Both the position numbers and the translations under genes were made by a program. A stretch of DNA of 64,000 bases, from assembly GCA_035438985.1 (NCBI GenBank), contig DAORJK010000001.1:186001-250000 (forward strand). Reading direction: 5' to 3'. Under the pieces are notes generated by a model. That model saw only the letters and a list, made by a program, of their open reading frames with translations. It had not been told where the DNA came from and ran no database searches. Every line of letters begins with the position of its first letter. Position 1 is the first letter of the stretch. This stretch comes from UBA4408 sp002389785. GTDB taxonomy: Bacteria; Bacteroidota; Bacteroidia; UBA4408. This document shows positions 34,646 to 43,113 of the stretch, in pieces.

Positions 34646-35302
34646 TTAAAATTCAGCAATAACACTTTCACCACCAATGGTTTTATCCTCCAATTTAACC
34701 AGCACTTTACAGCTAAGTGGTAAAAAAATATCCACCCGCGAACCAAATTTTATAAATCCAAACTCAGCTCCTTGCTTGGCTGTGTCATTTTCTTTACTGT
34801 AGTAAACTATTCGTCTTGCCAAGGCTCCTGCTATTTGTCGGAACAACACTTGTTGCTTGTTTTTATGTTCTACTACAATAGTACTACGCTCATTATCGGT
34901 GCTAGACTTTGGATGCCAGGCAACTAAAAATAATCCGGGATGGTATTTCACATATTTCACCAATCCTGCAATTGGATAGCGATTCATGTGCACATTGATG
35001 GGAGACATAAAAATGGAAATCTGCATTCTTTTATCGTGAAAGTATTCGGTCTCTTCAACCTCTTCAATTACTACTACCTTACCATCGGCAGGAGCAATTA
35101 TTTTATTTTCAGCAATCACTAGATTTCGTTTAGGATTTCTAAAAAACTGCAAGATGGTTATCAATAAAAATGCTGAAAGCAAATAAATTAACCATTTTAC
35201 AATTTCATTCCCATAAAAAAAATAATCTCCTAAAAAATTTAGTAAGAAAATAAAAGCAATAGTAATTGCCAATGATGGGTACCCTTCCTTGTGAAATTTC
35301 AT
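34646..35302 (-). CDS. psd: Phosphatidylserine decarboxylase family protein
   Basis: 218 residues, the short Bacteroidota form. Two N-terminal membrane helices (LAITIAFIFLLNFLGDYFFY and IVKWLIYLLSAFLLITIL), then IIAPADGKVVVIEEVEE and MSPINVHMNRYPIAGLV, the family core. The auto-cleavage motif, LGST in E. coli, reads FGSRVDIFLP here, as is usual in the short archaeal/Bacteroidota type. It makes phosphatidylethanolamine in the membrane. cdsA of the same pathway lies 1.5 kb away with gdhA between. Confidence 0.93.
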   Translation of the reverse strand: MKFHKEGYPSLAITIAFIFLLNFLGDYFFYGNEIVKWLIYLLSAFLLITILQFFRNPKRNLVIAENKIIAPADGKVVVIEEVEETEYFHDKRMQISIFMSPINVHMNRYPIAGLVKYVKYHPGLFLVAWHPKSSTDNERSTIVVEHKNKQQVLFRQIAGALARRIVYYSKENDTAKQGAEFGFIKFGSRVDIFLPLSCKVLVKLEDKTIGGESVIAEF

Positions 35303-35390
35303 GTGTATTGAATTTAAAAATCAGCGTTAAATTACTTTTTAATACAGGGCTTAAATTGTACTTTAATAAAAATTAATTTTTGCAAAGGTC

Positions 35391-35424
35391 AAAAAAAAAG
35401 TGAGACAGCATAACACCGCCTCAC
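35391..35424 (-). terminator. Intrinsic terminator of gdhA
   Basis: On the minus strand, stem GTGAG (from 35424) pairs with CTCAC (to 35400), followed by a run of nine T. It is placed 21 bases after the gdhA stop and before psd. The stem is short, but the T-run is strong. Confidence 0.75.
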
Positions 35425-35445
35425 TCCTATCTTTCACATAGTAAA

Positions 35446-36720
35446 TTACTGATTTCCTCTGTATTTAATTGTCTTTGACAATTTATTCATCGCAAATACA
35501 TAAGCAGCAATACGCAACGAAATTTTATACTTATCAGCAACTTTCCAAATATGGTCAAATGCCTTTTTCATGTATAACTCTGCTTTTGTATTAACATCTT
35601 CTTCTGTCCAGTAAAAACCAAAACGATTTTGAACCCATTCAAAATAAGAAACTGTAACACCTCCACCATTCGCTAATACATCGGGCACAACTATAATTCC
35701 TTTATCGTTCAATATTGCATCAGCACCCGCTGTGGTTGGACCATTCGCACCCTCTACGATTAATTTAGCTTTAATCTCATTTGCATTCTCAGCGGTAATC
35801 TGGTTTTCAGTAGCACAAGGAGCTAAAACATCAACAGCAAGGGTTAGTAATTCTTCATTTGAAATCTTAGTTCCTTTAGTATATCCTTCCAGCGTGCGCT
35901 TTTCGGAATTATCACGATAGGTAATTGCATCCATTACATCAAACCCTGCTGCATTATAATAGGCTCCTGTATGGTCAGAAATTGCAACAATTTTAACCCC
36001 TTTGCTGTTAAGTTGCTTGGCTGTAATTGAACCCACATTTCCAAATCCTTGCACAGCTGCAGTTGATTTGGTAGGATCAATTTTCATCTTCTTCATCGCC
36101 TCCATTGCAGAAACCATCACTCCCAAACCTGTTGCTTCGGCTCTTCCTAATGAACCTCCTAGCAACAATGGTTTTCCGGTAACAACACCCGGAGTAAATT
36201 CTCCTTTTAACTTAGAATATTCATCAACAATCCAAGCCATTTCTTGCGGTCCTGTATTCATATCAGGTGCAGGAATATCGCGATCTACACCAAATACATT
36301 TACCATTGATTTGGTATATGCACGTGTTAAACGCTCCAATTCGGCTTTGCTCATGGTACTTGGGTCACAAGTAATACCGCCTTTTGCTCCCCCATAAGGA
36401 ATATCCGCTATTGCACACTTCCACGTCATCCACGAAGCCAAAGCTTTCACTTCATCAATATTTACATCCATTGAGTATCGAATACCGCCTTTTGAAGGGC
36501 CCAATACGGTAGAGTGAACGATTCGAAATGCTTCAAATACTTTTACCTTACCGTTGTCCATATGAACCGGTAAGCTTACGATAACCTGGCGTTGAGGATT
36601 CTTTAAAATATTGTAAGTTTCGTCATCCAAATTTAAGATTTTTGCGGCCTGATCAAATCGCGCCAACATTGCTTCAAATGGATTGTGTGAGTCCTTTGTT
36701 AATTCTTTCGTTTTTGACAT
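35446..36720 (-). CDS. gdhA: Glutamate dehydrogenase (Glu/Leu/Phe/Val family)
   Basis: 424 residues. The catalytic lysine region is CAIADIPYGGAKGGITCDP, GGSLGRAEATGLGV is present, and the Rossmann motif AAVQGFGNVGSITAKQL opens the cofactor domain. This is the hexameric, roughly 420-residue class that interconverts glutamate with 2-oxoglutarate and ammonia. It has its own terminator and a TAATTTTG box 26 bases before the ATG, so it appears to be an independent transcript inserted between cdsA and psd. Confidence 0.95.
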   Translation of the reverse strand: MSKTKELTKDSHNPFEAMLARFDQAAKILNLDDETYNILKNPQRQVIVSLPVHMDNGKVKVFEAFRIVHSTVLGPSKGGIRYSMDVNIDEVKALASWMTWKCAIADIPYGGAKGGITCDPSTMSKAELERLTRAYTKSMVNVFGVDRDIPAPDMNTGPQEMAWIVDEYSKLKGEFTPGVVTGKPLLLGGSLGRAEATGLGVMVSAMEAMKKMKIDPTKSTAAVQGFGNVGSITAKQLNSKGVKIVAISDHTGAYYNAAGFDVMDAITYRDNSEKRTLEGYTKGTKISNEELLTLAVDVLAPCATENQITAENANEIKAKLIVEGANGPTTAGADAILNDKGIIVVPDVLANGGGVTVSYFEWVQNRFGFYWTEEDVNTKAELYMKKAFDHIWKVADKYKISLRIAAYVFAMNKLSKTIKYRGNQ

Positions 36721-36745
36721 ATTTTAAATTGAAAAATTAGGTGTG

Positions 36746-36753
36746 CAAAATTA
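36746..36753 (-). promoter_or_regulatory. Putative -7 box of gdhA
   Basis: TAATTTTG on the minus strand fits TAnnTTTG, about 26 bases upstream of the gdhA ATG. No -33 TTG is apparent. Confidence 0.3.
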
Positions 36754-36781
36754 AAAAATTTATTGATTGAGCCTGAAATAA

Positions 36782-37603
36782 CTAAAAAGTTTTTGAAAGC
36801 TCCAAATAGGCATAGATAAAAGGGCTGGCAAGAATTAAACTATCAAATCGATCTAAAATTCCACCGTGTCCTGGAAGTATGGAACCACTATCCTTAATGT
36901 TTTTACTGCGTTTGTAAAGTGATTCAACCAAATCGCCCAACGTACCCATCACCACAATGATTAAGGCAATTACAAACCAGCTTGAAGAATCGAAAACAGG
37001 AAAAAGCTTTGTATCCAAGTAAGCAGCTATCAAACATAACACAGCTCCTCCAAAGGAACCTTCCCAGGATTTCTTGGGTGAAATACGTTCAAATAATTTA
37101 CGTTTACCGATCCTTGATCCCACCAAGTAAGCACCTGTATCGCTTGCCCACAAAATTAATAAAATCCCTATCAGTATGTTAGGTTCATAGGTTGATAAAA
37201 ATCCGGATGTAGCTATAAAAGACAACAATGCAAAAGGCAATGCTACATAAACCACTCCCAACAATGTATAAGCGATGTTCCTAAACGGGTTGCTACTTTT
37301 ACGATACAATTCAATCACAAAAACGAGGTATCCGAGCGGTAAAAACAGTAGTAAAAAGTGATTCCCGATTTTGCCAAGTGCAATGAGTGAACATACTACG
37401 TATACTACAATTCCTAAAAATAAACCATAGTATTTTTGAGGATTATTTTCCCCCAATAAGGATATGGAATAAAATTCCCACATGCCAACAATCGTACAAA
37501 ACAAAAACAAGCAGGCAAAGCTAACTTCACTGTAAACAATGCTTCCTAGCAAAACTAGAACAAAAAATAAAGCCGTGATAGCGCGTTTAGTAAAGTTACT
37601 CAT
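36782..37603 (-). CDS. cdsA: Phosphatidate cytidylyltransferase
   Basis: 273 residues, hydrophobic, with about seven membrane segments. The C-terminal signature SRIGKRKLFERISPKKSWEGSFGG and the LGDLVESLYKRSKNIKDSGSILPGHGGILDRFDS segment, with catalytic/metal aspartates, define CdsA, which makes CDP-diacylglycerol from phosphatidate and CTP. It overlaps the DUF2007 gene by 8 bases and belongs to the LUD-DUF2007-cdsA run; psd lies further downstream beyond gdhA. Confidence 0.95.
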   Translation of the reverse strand: MSNFTKRAITALFFVLVLLGSIVYSEVSFACLFLFCTIVGMWEFYSISLLGENNPQKYYGLFLGIVVYVVCSLIALGKIGNHFLLLFLPLGYLVFVIELYRKSSNPFRNIAYTLLGVVYVALPFALLSFIATSGFLSTYEPNILIGILLILWASDTGAYLVGSRIGKRKLFERISPKKSWEGSFGGAVLCLIAAYLDTKLFPVFDSSSWFVIALIIVVMGTLGDLVESLYKRSKNIKDSGSILPGHGGILDRFDSLILASPFIYAYLELSKTF

Positions 37604-37811
37604 TCTCTTGAAAATCTTGTTCTATCAACTTCTTAGCAGCTTCCTCATCTTTACTATTAACATATACTTCGGCTTGTCCAAATGCTAAATAAGAAGAATC
37701 CAATTTATTCAATAACACAGCATCCAAGTCATTTTCAAGCAGCATCGACTTAATAATTTCAGCCGATGCAAGGGAGCGTGAACTATATACTTTTATCCAA
37801 TTTTCGTCCAT
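37596..37811 (-). CDS. DUF2007-family small protein
   Basis: 71 residues (opening MDENWIKVYSSRSLASAEII). The pattern is an alpha-beta ferredoxin-like fold (WIKVYSSRSLASAEIIKSML, LDAVLLNK, AEVYVNSKDEEAAKKLIE). These proteins are called putative signal-transducing proteins, but the role is unknown. Its ATG overlaps the LUD stop codon (TAATG) and its stop overlaps the cdsA start by 8 bases, so it is translated as a coupled member of the operon. Confidence 0.85.
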   Translation of the reverse strand: MDENWIKVYSSRSLASAEIIKSMLLENDLDAVLLNKLDSSYLAFGQAEVYVNSKDEEAAKKLIEQDFQENE

Positions 37812-38452
37812 TATTCGGCAATTAAATCATCAATTAAAAAAACATATATTTCGGTTGGCCCAATTCCAACTTGCAATGGCATTGTATCTATCGCCATGGT
37901 GCGTCCGGGCCCACATATAATACTGAGCATGGATGGCAATTGGTTAGGAAATTTTAATTTTAAATTTTTGAAAGCATCCTTCGTTTCTTCAACCAATTGC
38001 GAAGTAAAAGCCAACACCAAATGAACCGGAAATAAAAAAGGCGTTACACGTCCTGACGTTAACTTCGACGATACTACAACTCCTCCGGTTTGTGCAATTA
38101 AAAACTCACAAGTAGTGATGCTAGCATTCACTCCTTCTAAATCTTCGGAATGCGCCAAATTTGCTATATCTAACAATTCTTTCAAGGGCTCTTCCAAACA
38201 AAAAAGTTTGTCCCAATTATTTTCCTTAGCAAGATAGAGCAAGTTATCTATACATTCGTTATAATCTAAACAAAACACAAATTTGCCTCCTGCTTCGGTA
38301 AAGTTTTGAGCAAAATTAATTTCGAGTGTTTCAGGATTTTTAGCGTAAATGGGACTTTCAAAATCTACATTCGGAGCAGCCTCAGCCGATTTATTAATCA
38401 GCGCCTTTCGTATGCGTTTTAACACCTTTTCCTTCGAAGTACTTTCTTCCAT
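37811..38452 (-). CDS. LUD (LutC/YkgG) domain protein
   Basis: 213 residues, starting with an N-terminal helix (EKVLKRIRKALINKS), then the LUD core: FCLDYNECIDNLLY, ITTCEFLIAQTGGVVVSS, GRVTPFLFPVHLVLA and CGPGRTMAIDTMPLQVGIGPTEIYVFLID. The GPGRTxD-type segment and final GIGPTEIYVFLID mark the family. In other bacteria LutC works with the iron-sulfur LutA and LutB in lactate oxidation, but no such partners are present here, so its role is uncertain. Followed by DUF2007 by overlap (TAATG). Confidence 0.9.
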   Translation of the reverse strand: MEESTSKEKVLKRIRKALINKSAEAAPNVDFESPIYAKNPETLEINFAQNFTEAGGKFVFCLDYNECIDNLLYLAKENNWDKLFCLEEPLKELLDIANLAHSEDLEGVNASITTCEFLIAQTGGVVVSSKLTSGRVTPFLFPVHLVLAFTSQLVEETKDAFKNLKLKFPNQLPSMLSIICGPGRTMAIDTMPLQVGIGPTEIYVFLIDDLIAE

Positions 38453-38501
38453 TCGCCATTAAAAAAAACAAAGTTAATATTAAAACAATTTCATAAAAAT
38501 A

Positions 38502-38535
38502 AAAATAGCCACATCCAATTGAATGTGGCTATTTT
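38502..38535 (-). terminator. Intrinsic terminator of ftsH
   Basis: A perfect 13-bp inverted repeat AAAATAGCCACAT/ATGTGGCTATTTT (38502-38514 with 38523-38535) around an 8-base loop. On the minus strand it is followed by a T-rich tail (TTTTTATTTTTAT). It ends the ftsH transcript before LUD. Confidence 0.88.
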
Positions 38536-38552
38536 ACTTCATTCAGTGAAAT

Positions 38553-40682
38553 TTAATTGGCCGTATTGCTGCTTGGTTCTGAACCTAAATTACCTGTATT
38601 TTCAGGTACTTTATCAGTTTCTACTTTCGGCTGATTTAATTCAATTACAGGAACATCTTTGTTGAATGGGCGCTTTCCAATTAATCGTTCTAAATCCGAT
38701 TGAAACAAAACTTCGCGCTTGAGCAGTTCTTGTGCTACGGCTTCTAATTGAACACGCTTTTCAAGCAACAACGATTTGGTGGTATGATAGGCTGTGTCAA
38801 TTATCTTCTTTACTTCTTCGTCAATAATTTTTGCAGTAGTATCAGAATATGGTTTGGTAAATCCGCCATAATCTGATTGTCCTCGATCGTAAAAAGATAT
38901 ATTACCAATCTTATCGTTCATACCATATACAGTTACCATGTTGTAAGCAACTTTAGTAGTACGTTCTAAATCACTTAGAGCACCTGTTGAAATGCGATTA
39001 AAAGTAATATCCTCGGCAACTCTTCCTCCCAAAGTCATACAAATATCGTCCATCAGCTGCTCCGTGGTATATAAAAATTGTTCCTTAGGTAAATACTGTG
39101 CGTAACCCAATGCTGCAATTCCACGTGGCACAATGCTCACTTTAACCAAAGGATGTGAATGTTCTAAAAACCAACCCGCCACAGCATGTCCGGCCTCATG
39201 GTAGGCAACAATCTTCTTTTCATCTTCGTTAATGATTTTATTCTTTTTCTCGAGTCCGCCAATTACACGGTCAATGGCATCATGAAAATCTTGCATGTCA
39301 ACCATTGGCTTGTTTTTACGTGCTGCAATCAAAGCTGCTTCATTGCATACATTCGCAATTTCAGCTCCTGCAAAACCAGGTGTTTGTTGTGCTAATTTAT
39401 TCGGATTTACATCGGCATCTAATTTAGTCAAGGGTTTTAAATGCACTTTAAATATAGCCTCACGTCCAATAATGTCTGGTTTATCAATGCTAATTTGTCG
39501 ATCGAAACGACCCGGACGTAATAATGCAGAATCCAAAACATCCGGACGATTGGTTGCGGCTAATATAATAACCCCTGAGTTGGTTCCAAATCCATCCATT
39601 TCAACCAGTAATGAATTTAAGGTATTCTCTCGTTCATCGTTTCCGCCTTGTATTTGATTGCGGCTGCGTGAACGCCCAATAGCATCTATTTCGTCGATAA
39701 AAATAATTGCCGGTGCTTTTTGTTTTGCTTGATTAAATAAATCGCGAACACGAGCAGCGCCAACCCCTACAAACATTTCCACAAAATCAGAACCTGATAA
39801 AGAGAAAAATGGAACACCTGCTTCTCCTGCTACTGCTTTTGCCAAAAGTGTTTTTCCCGTTCCAGGAGGTCCTACCAATAATGCACCTTTAGGAATTTTT
39901 CCACCCAAGGTGGTAAATTTTTGTGGGTTCTTTAAAAAGTCAACAATTTCCATAACCTCTTCTTTTGCTTCTTCCAGCCCGGCTACATCGGCAAAGGTTA
40001 TTTTTATTTTATCTTCAGGATCAAACAAAGCAGCACGTGATTTACCAATATTAAATATTGCATTACCACCACCTGAACCACCTGTCATACGTCGCATGAT
40101 AAACATCCAAATGGCTATCATTACAACAATTGGAAAAATCCAACCGAACAAATCACCACCCCAGTTTTTTTGCGTGATGTAATCTACACTAATGCGCTCG
40201 GCATCAGGCACACCTACTTGCGCATCTTGTAATTTTTTTTCGAATGCTTCGGGAGGGCCAATTTCAAAGGTATAATGTGGACCTAAATTCTTGTTACTTC
40301 CCCAGGATTTTTTAGGAAGGTCTTTGTATTGTTCTTTGCTTAAGGCTTCTTGCTTAATGTATACTTCAGCATTTTCCTTATTTACAACAACCAGTCGTTC
40401 CACATCCCCACTTCGCAACATTTTGGTTTCAAATTCTTGCCAGTTGGTTTTATTGGAGGTGCTATTAAAATCAAAAAACGACATCAGCAACACAAGCACC
40501 AAAATAATGGCATACACCCAGTAAAAGTTGAATGAATTTTTGGGAAGCTTGGGCTTAACAGGTAATTTGTTTTTAAATTTTTCGGACGACTTTTTTTCCT
40601 TTCCTAAATTTCTAGGATTCTCTTCTGCAAAATTTACTTGCTCCACTTTTTTGTTTTTAAGTTTTTCATTTAACAGCCGCAA
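38553..40682 (-). CDS. ftsH: ATP-dependent zinc metalloprotease FtsH
   Basis: About 709 residues. An N-terminal membrane helix (FYWVYAIILVLVLLMSFF) and a second one (DLFGWIFPIVVMIAIWMFIM) bracket the periplasmic domain. The AAA module has Walker A VGPPGTGKTLLAKA near residue 275, the SRH LLRPGRFDRQ, and the protease site HEAGHAVAGW near 495. It degrades membrane and regulatory proteins as a hexamer. The start is unclear: the open frame uses TTG at 40682, with GTG at 40646 as another option. An ATG at 40669 overlaps the rsfS stop (ATGA) but is in another frame (see findings). Its terminator is at 38502-38535. Confidence 0.96.
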   Translation of the reverse strand: MRLLNEKLKNKKVEQVNFAEENPRNLGKEKKSSEKFKNKLPVKPKLPKNSFNFYWVYAIILVLVLLMSFFDFNSTSNKTNWQEFETKMLRSGDVERLVVVNKENAEVYIKQEALSKEQYKDLPKKSWGSNKNLGPHYTFEIGPPEAFEKKLQDAQVGVPDAERISVDYITQKNWGGDLFGWIFPIVVMIAIWMFIMRRMTGGSGGGNAIFNIGKSRAALFDPEDKIKITFADVAGLEEAKEEVMEIVDFLKNPQKFTTLGGKIPKGALLVGPPGTGKTLLAKAVAGEAGVPFFSLSGSDFVEMFVGVGAARVRDLFNQAKQKAPAIIFIDEIDAIGRSRSRNQIQGGNDERENTLNSLLVEMDGFGTNSGVIILAATNRPDVLDSALLRPGRFDRQISIDKPDIIGREAIFKVHLKPLTKLDADVNPNKLAQQTPGFAGAEIANVCNEAALIAARKNKPMVDMQDFHDAIDRVIGGLEKKNKIINEDEKKIVAYHEAGHAVAGWFLEHSHPLVKVSIVPRGIAALGYAQYLPKEQFLYTTEQLMDDICMTLGGRVAEDITFNRISTGALSDLERTTKVAYNMVTVYGMNDKIGNISFYDRGQSDYGGFTKPYSDTTAKIIDEEVKKIIDTAYHTTKSLLLEKRVQLEAVAQELLKREVLFQSDLERLIGKRPFNKDVPVIELNQPKVETDKVPENTGNLGSEPSSNTAN

Positions 40683-41046
40683 TCACATTGATTTCGGCAT
40701 CTGACCACAACTTTTCAATTCGGTAAAAATTTCTGGCTTCGGGTTGAAATATATGTACAACCACTGTCACATAATCTAACAATATCCATTCCGAGTTTTG
40801 GAATCCTTCTTTGTGCCAAGGAAACTCATTCAGCTCTTTTTTAACGATTTCTTCAATTGAACCTGCTATCGCAGAAACCTGTGTTGACGAGTCTCCTGTG
40901 CATACAATAAAATATTCGCACACTGAATTGGGTATATTTTTTAAGTTTAAACTTACGATTTCCGAACCCTTTTTTTCCTTTATAGCTTCAATAATACATG
41001 CTGCCAATTGTGCAGATGTGTCAGTTACTTTTTTCTTTCTTGCCAA
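40666..41046 (-). CDS. rsfS: Ribosomal silencing factor RsfS
   Basis: 126 residues of the Iojap/RsfS family, which binds L14 and blocks 30S-50S joining. The core is CEYFIVCTGDSSTQVSAIAGSIEEIVKKEL, then WHKEGFQNSEWILLDYVTVVVHIFQPEARNFYRIEKLWSDAE. The start codon is TTG at 41046; the N terminus MARKKKV aligns well with relatives and no ATG fits better. It overlaps the reading frame of ftsH, whose transcript it leads. A TTG/TACTTTTG promoter match is upstream. Confidence 0.93.
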   Translation of the reverse strand: MARKKKVTDTSAQLAACIIEAIKEKKGSEIVSLNLKNIPNSVCEYFIVCTGDSSTQVSAIAGSIEEIVKKELNEFPWHKEGFQNSEWILLDYVTVVVHIFQPEARNFYRIEKLWSDAEINVIAAVK

Positions 41047-41103
41047 AATGTTATGTTTTGATGTTGTATAAAGCCAGCAAAGTGACTTGCTTCAGTTTGC
41101 AAA

Positions 41104-41130
41104 CAAAAGTATAAAAAAATATCAACACAA
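41104..41130 (-). promoter_or_regulatory. Putative promoter of the rsfS-ftsH operon
   Basis: Minus-strand TTG (41130-41128), 16 bases, then TACTTTTG (41111-41104). The spacing is one base shorter than the usual 17-19 but both elements are good. The distance to the rsfS start (41046) is about 57 bases. Confidence 0.45.
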
Positions 41131-41179
41131 TTCCCTTTAATCAAGCATTTTAGCCTTTCTTTGCATTTTCAAACCACAC

Positions 41180-41935
41180 ATGCCGGCACTCTTCATAGGA
41201 ACCCATCTTATAAAACTAACAAGTATTGATAGCACCAATACGTATTTGCAACAACAACTTAAACAGCAAAATGTTTTGGAGGGCACGGTAGCTATTGCCA
41301 ACGAACAACTTAGTGGAAAGGGGCAACGTGGAAATATTTGGCAAAGCGAACCTTCTAAAAATTTAACTTTTAGTTTATTGCTGCGCCCCAAACATCTAAA
41401 AGCCGAAAAGCAATTCATACTTTCTAAAATAATATCGCTTGGAGTACTTGATTTTGTGCGCTCTCACATAAAACATAAAAAGGAGGTGAAAGTAAAATGG
41501 CCCAATGATATTTATGTAAAAAATAAGAAGATCGCTGGTATTTTAATCGAAAATTCGTTGCGAGGAGAGGAGGTTAACACAAGCATCATTGGTATTGGAT
41601 TAAATATTAACCAGCTAGATTTTACACCACTTTCAGCCACTTCTTTAGCACTTGAAACCGGGATCGAATTAAACCTTGATAAAGCACTAGGTGATTTGTG
41701 CTGTTGTATTGAAGTGAGGTACCTTCAGTATATTAATCAAAACCTGGCAACCTTGCATGGTGATTACCATCAGCACCTGTATTGTTTAAATGAATTACAT
41801 TGGTTTGAATCAAAAAACCGACAATACCAAGGAATTATTGTCGGTATTACCGGTGAAGGAAAATTACTTCTTGAAAGTTTTCCTGAAAAAATAATTAATG
41901 AATATGGTGTGAAGGAAATTAAATTTTTGAAGTAG
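41180..41935 (+). CDS. birA: Biotin--[acetyl-CoA carboxylase] ligase
   Basis: 251 residues, class I BirA without the N-terminal DNA-binding domain. Biotin-binding LTSIDSTNTYLQQQL, the ATP loop SGKGQRGNIWQSEP and the substrate-binding KWPNDIYVKNKKIAGILIENS are all present. It attaches biotin to carboxyl carrier protein. It is divergent from rsfS-ftsH across a 133-base gap and convergent with the SRPBCC gene. Confidence 0.95.
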   Translation: MPALFIGTHLIKLTSIDSTNTYLQQQLKQQNVLEGTVAIANEQLSGKGQRGNIWQSEPSKNLTFSLLLRPKHLKAEKQFILSKIISLGVLDFVRSHIKHKKEVKVKWPNDIYVKNKKIAGILIENSLRGEEVNTSIIGIGLNINQLDFTPLSATSLALETGIELNLDKALGDLCCCIEVRYLQYINQNLATLHGDYHQHLYCLNELHWFESKNRQYQGIIVGITGEGKLLLESFPEKIINEYGVKEIKFLK

Positions 41936-41964
41936 CTTTAAATATTCTCTACCTTATTAATTTA

Positions 41965-42369
41965 TTAGCTTACCGGTATATCCTTTAACTTTTGTGCCAA
42001 TCCATTAAAGAAATGTGTCAATGGTTTTTCAACCATCATTTTCATAAACGGATTAATATCACTTTCAAAAATTAGTTGTCCTTTACAAGAATTATCGCCG
42101 GTTTCGGTAATATGGATATTTAGAGTAAAATCGAAAGGAACCTTGCCAAAGGAAACAATTTTTAATTGATTATGCGGAACTTTATCGGTAATTCGCATAC
42201 CAATTTTAGCCATGCCATTTAAATTAAAGGTGCACTCATTTTCAGTTGCTTCCCATTCGGTAACTTGGTGTGGCATTAAACTTTTAAAATTGGTAAAGTT
42301 GCTCAGATAATTAAATACACCTGCTGCCGGTTTAGCTACTTCAACCACATCACTTTCAATTCGTGTCAT
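41965..42369 (-). CDS. SRPBCC-family (START-like) protein
   Basis: 134 residues. Opening TRIESDVVEVAKPAAGVFNYLSNF and the alternating strand/helix pattern (WEATENECTFNLNGMAKIGMRI, ...CKGQLIFESDINPFMKMMVEKP) match the SRPBCC lipid- or ligand-binding fold found in carbon monoxide dehydrogenase subunit G-like proteins. Ligand unknown. It follows pyrE on the minus strand 52 bases later, and is convergent with birA. Confidence 0.82.
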   Translation of the reverse strand: MTRIESDVVEVAKPAAGVFNYLSNFTNFKSLMPHQVTEWEATENECTFNLNGMAKIGMRITDKVPHNQLKIVSFGKVPFDFTLNIHITETGDNSCKGQLIFESDINPFMKMMVEKPLTHFFNGLAQKLKDIPVS

Positions 42370-42421
42370 ATTATTTGGTTATTAGATATACGTTTGTTTA
42401 AAAATTATCGGTTGTTAAAAT

Positions 42422-43063
42422 TTACTTTCCCCATTCCTCAGGGCTTTCACGCCATGCTTTTAATGATTTTAAGTCGTTATCAGTAATAAAGTTCGACTTC
42501 AAAGCTTGCTTTATCAAGGCATCATAATCACTGAGCGTGTTCAATTTACATTTCGCTTTTTTAAAATTATCGTTAGCAACTTTAAATCCGTAACTAAAAA
42601 TGGCCACCATTCCCTTTACATCACAATCGGCGTTGCGCAAAGCATCAACTGCTTTTAAACTGCTCATACCGGTAGAAATTAAATCTTCCACCACCACTAC
42701 TGTTTGTCCTTTTTCAATTTTGCCTTCAATTAAATTACCCATTCCATGCTCTTTGGCCGAAGCACGAACATAAACAAAAGGTAATCCCATTGCTTCTGCA
42801 ACCAATGCACCTTGTGCAATAGCACCGGTTGCTACTCCGGCAATAACATCGGGCTTCCCATAGTTAGTGGTAATATTTTGCACCAGTTGTTGGCGTATAT
42901 AGGTGCGTATTTTAGGATGCGACAAAGCAATCCGATTGTCGCAATAAATGGGCGATTTCCAACCGGATGCCCAGGTATAGGGTGCGGTAGGATTTAATTT
43001 AATTGCTTTAATTTGCAGTAAGAATTCAGCGATTTTTAAGGCGGTATCGTCGTTCAATTTCAT
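42422..43063 (-). CDS. pyrE: Orotate phosphoribosyltransferase
   Basis: 213 residues. VIAGVATGAIAQGALVAEAMGLPFVYVRASAKEHGMGN holds the catalytic-loop Lys/His region, and the PRPP loop is VVVVEDLISTGMSSLKAVDALR. This converts orotate to OMP in pyrimidine synthesis. Length matches short bacterial PyrE. It is divergent from the Nudix gene across about 50 bases and lies next to an SRPBCC gene. Confidence 0.94.
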   Translation of the reverse strand: MKLNDDTALKIAEFLLQIKAIKLNPTAPYTWASGWKSPIYCDNRIALSHPKIRTYIRQQLVQNITTNYGKPDVIAGVATGAIAQGALVAEAMGLPFVYVRASAKEHGMGNLIEGKIEKGQTVVVVEDLISTGMSSLKAVDALRNADCDVKGMVAIFSYGFKVANDNFKKAKCKLNTLSDYDALIKQALKSNFITDNDLKSLKAWRESPEEWGK

Positions 43064-43113
43064 TTGGCAAATATATTTTTTAAACCAACTGCTTTGTTAA
43101 GTTACTATAAAAA

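Noticed and set aside
36002..36397. Long open frame antisense to gdhA
   Set aside because: It is a shadow of the gdhA codon pattern, with no signature and no spacing that suggests a gene.
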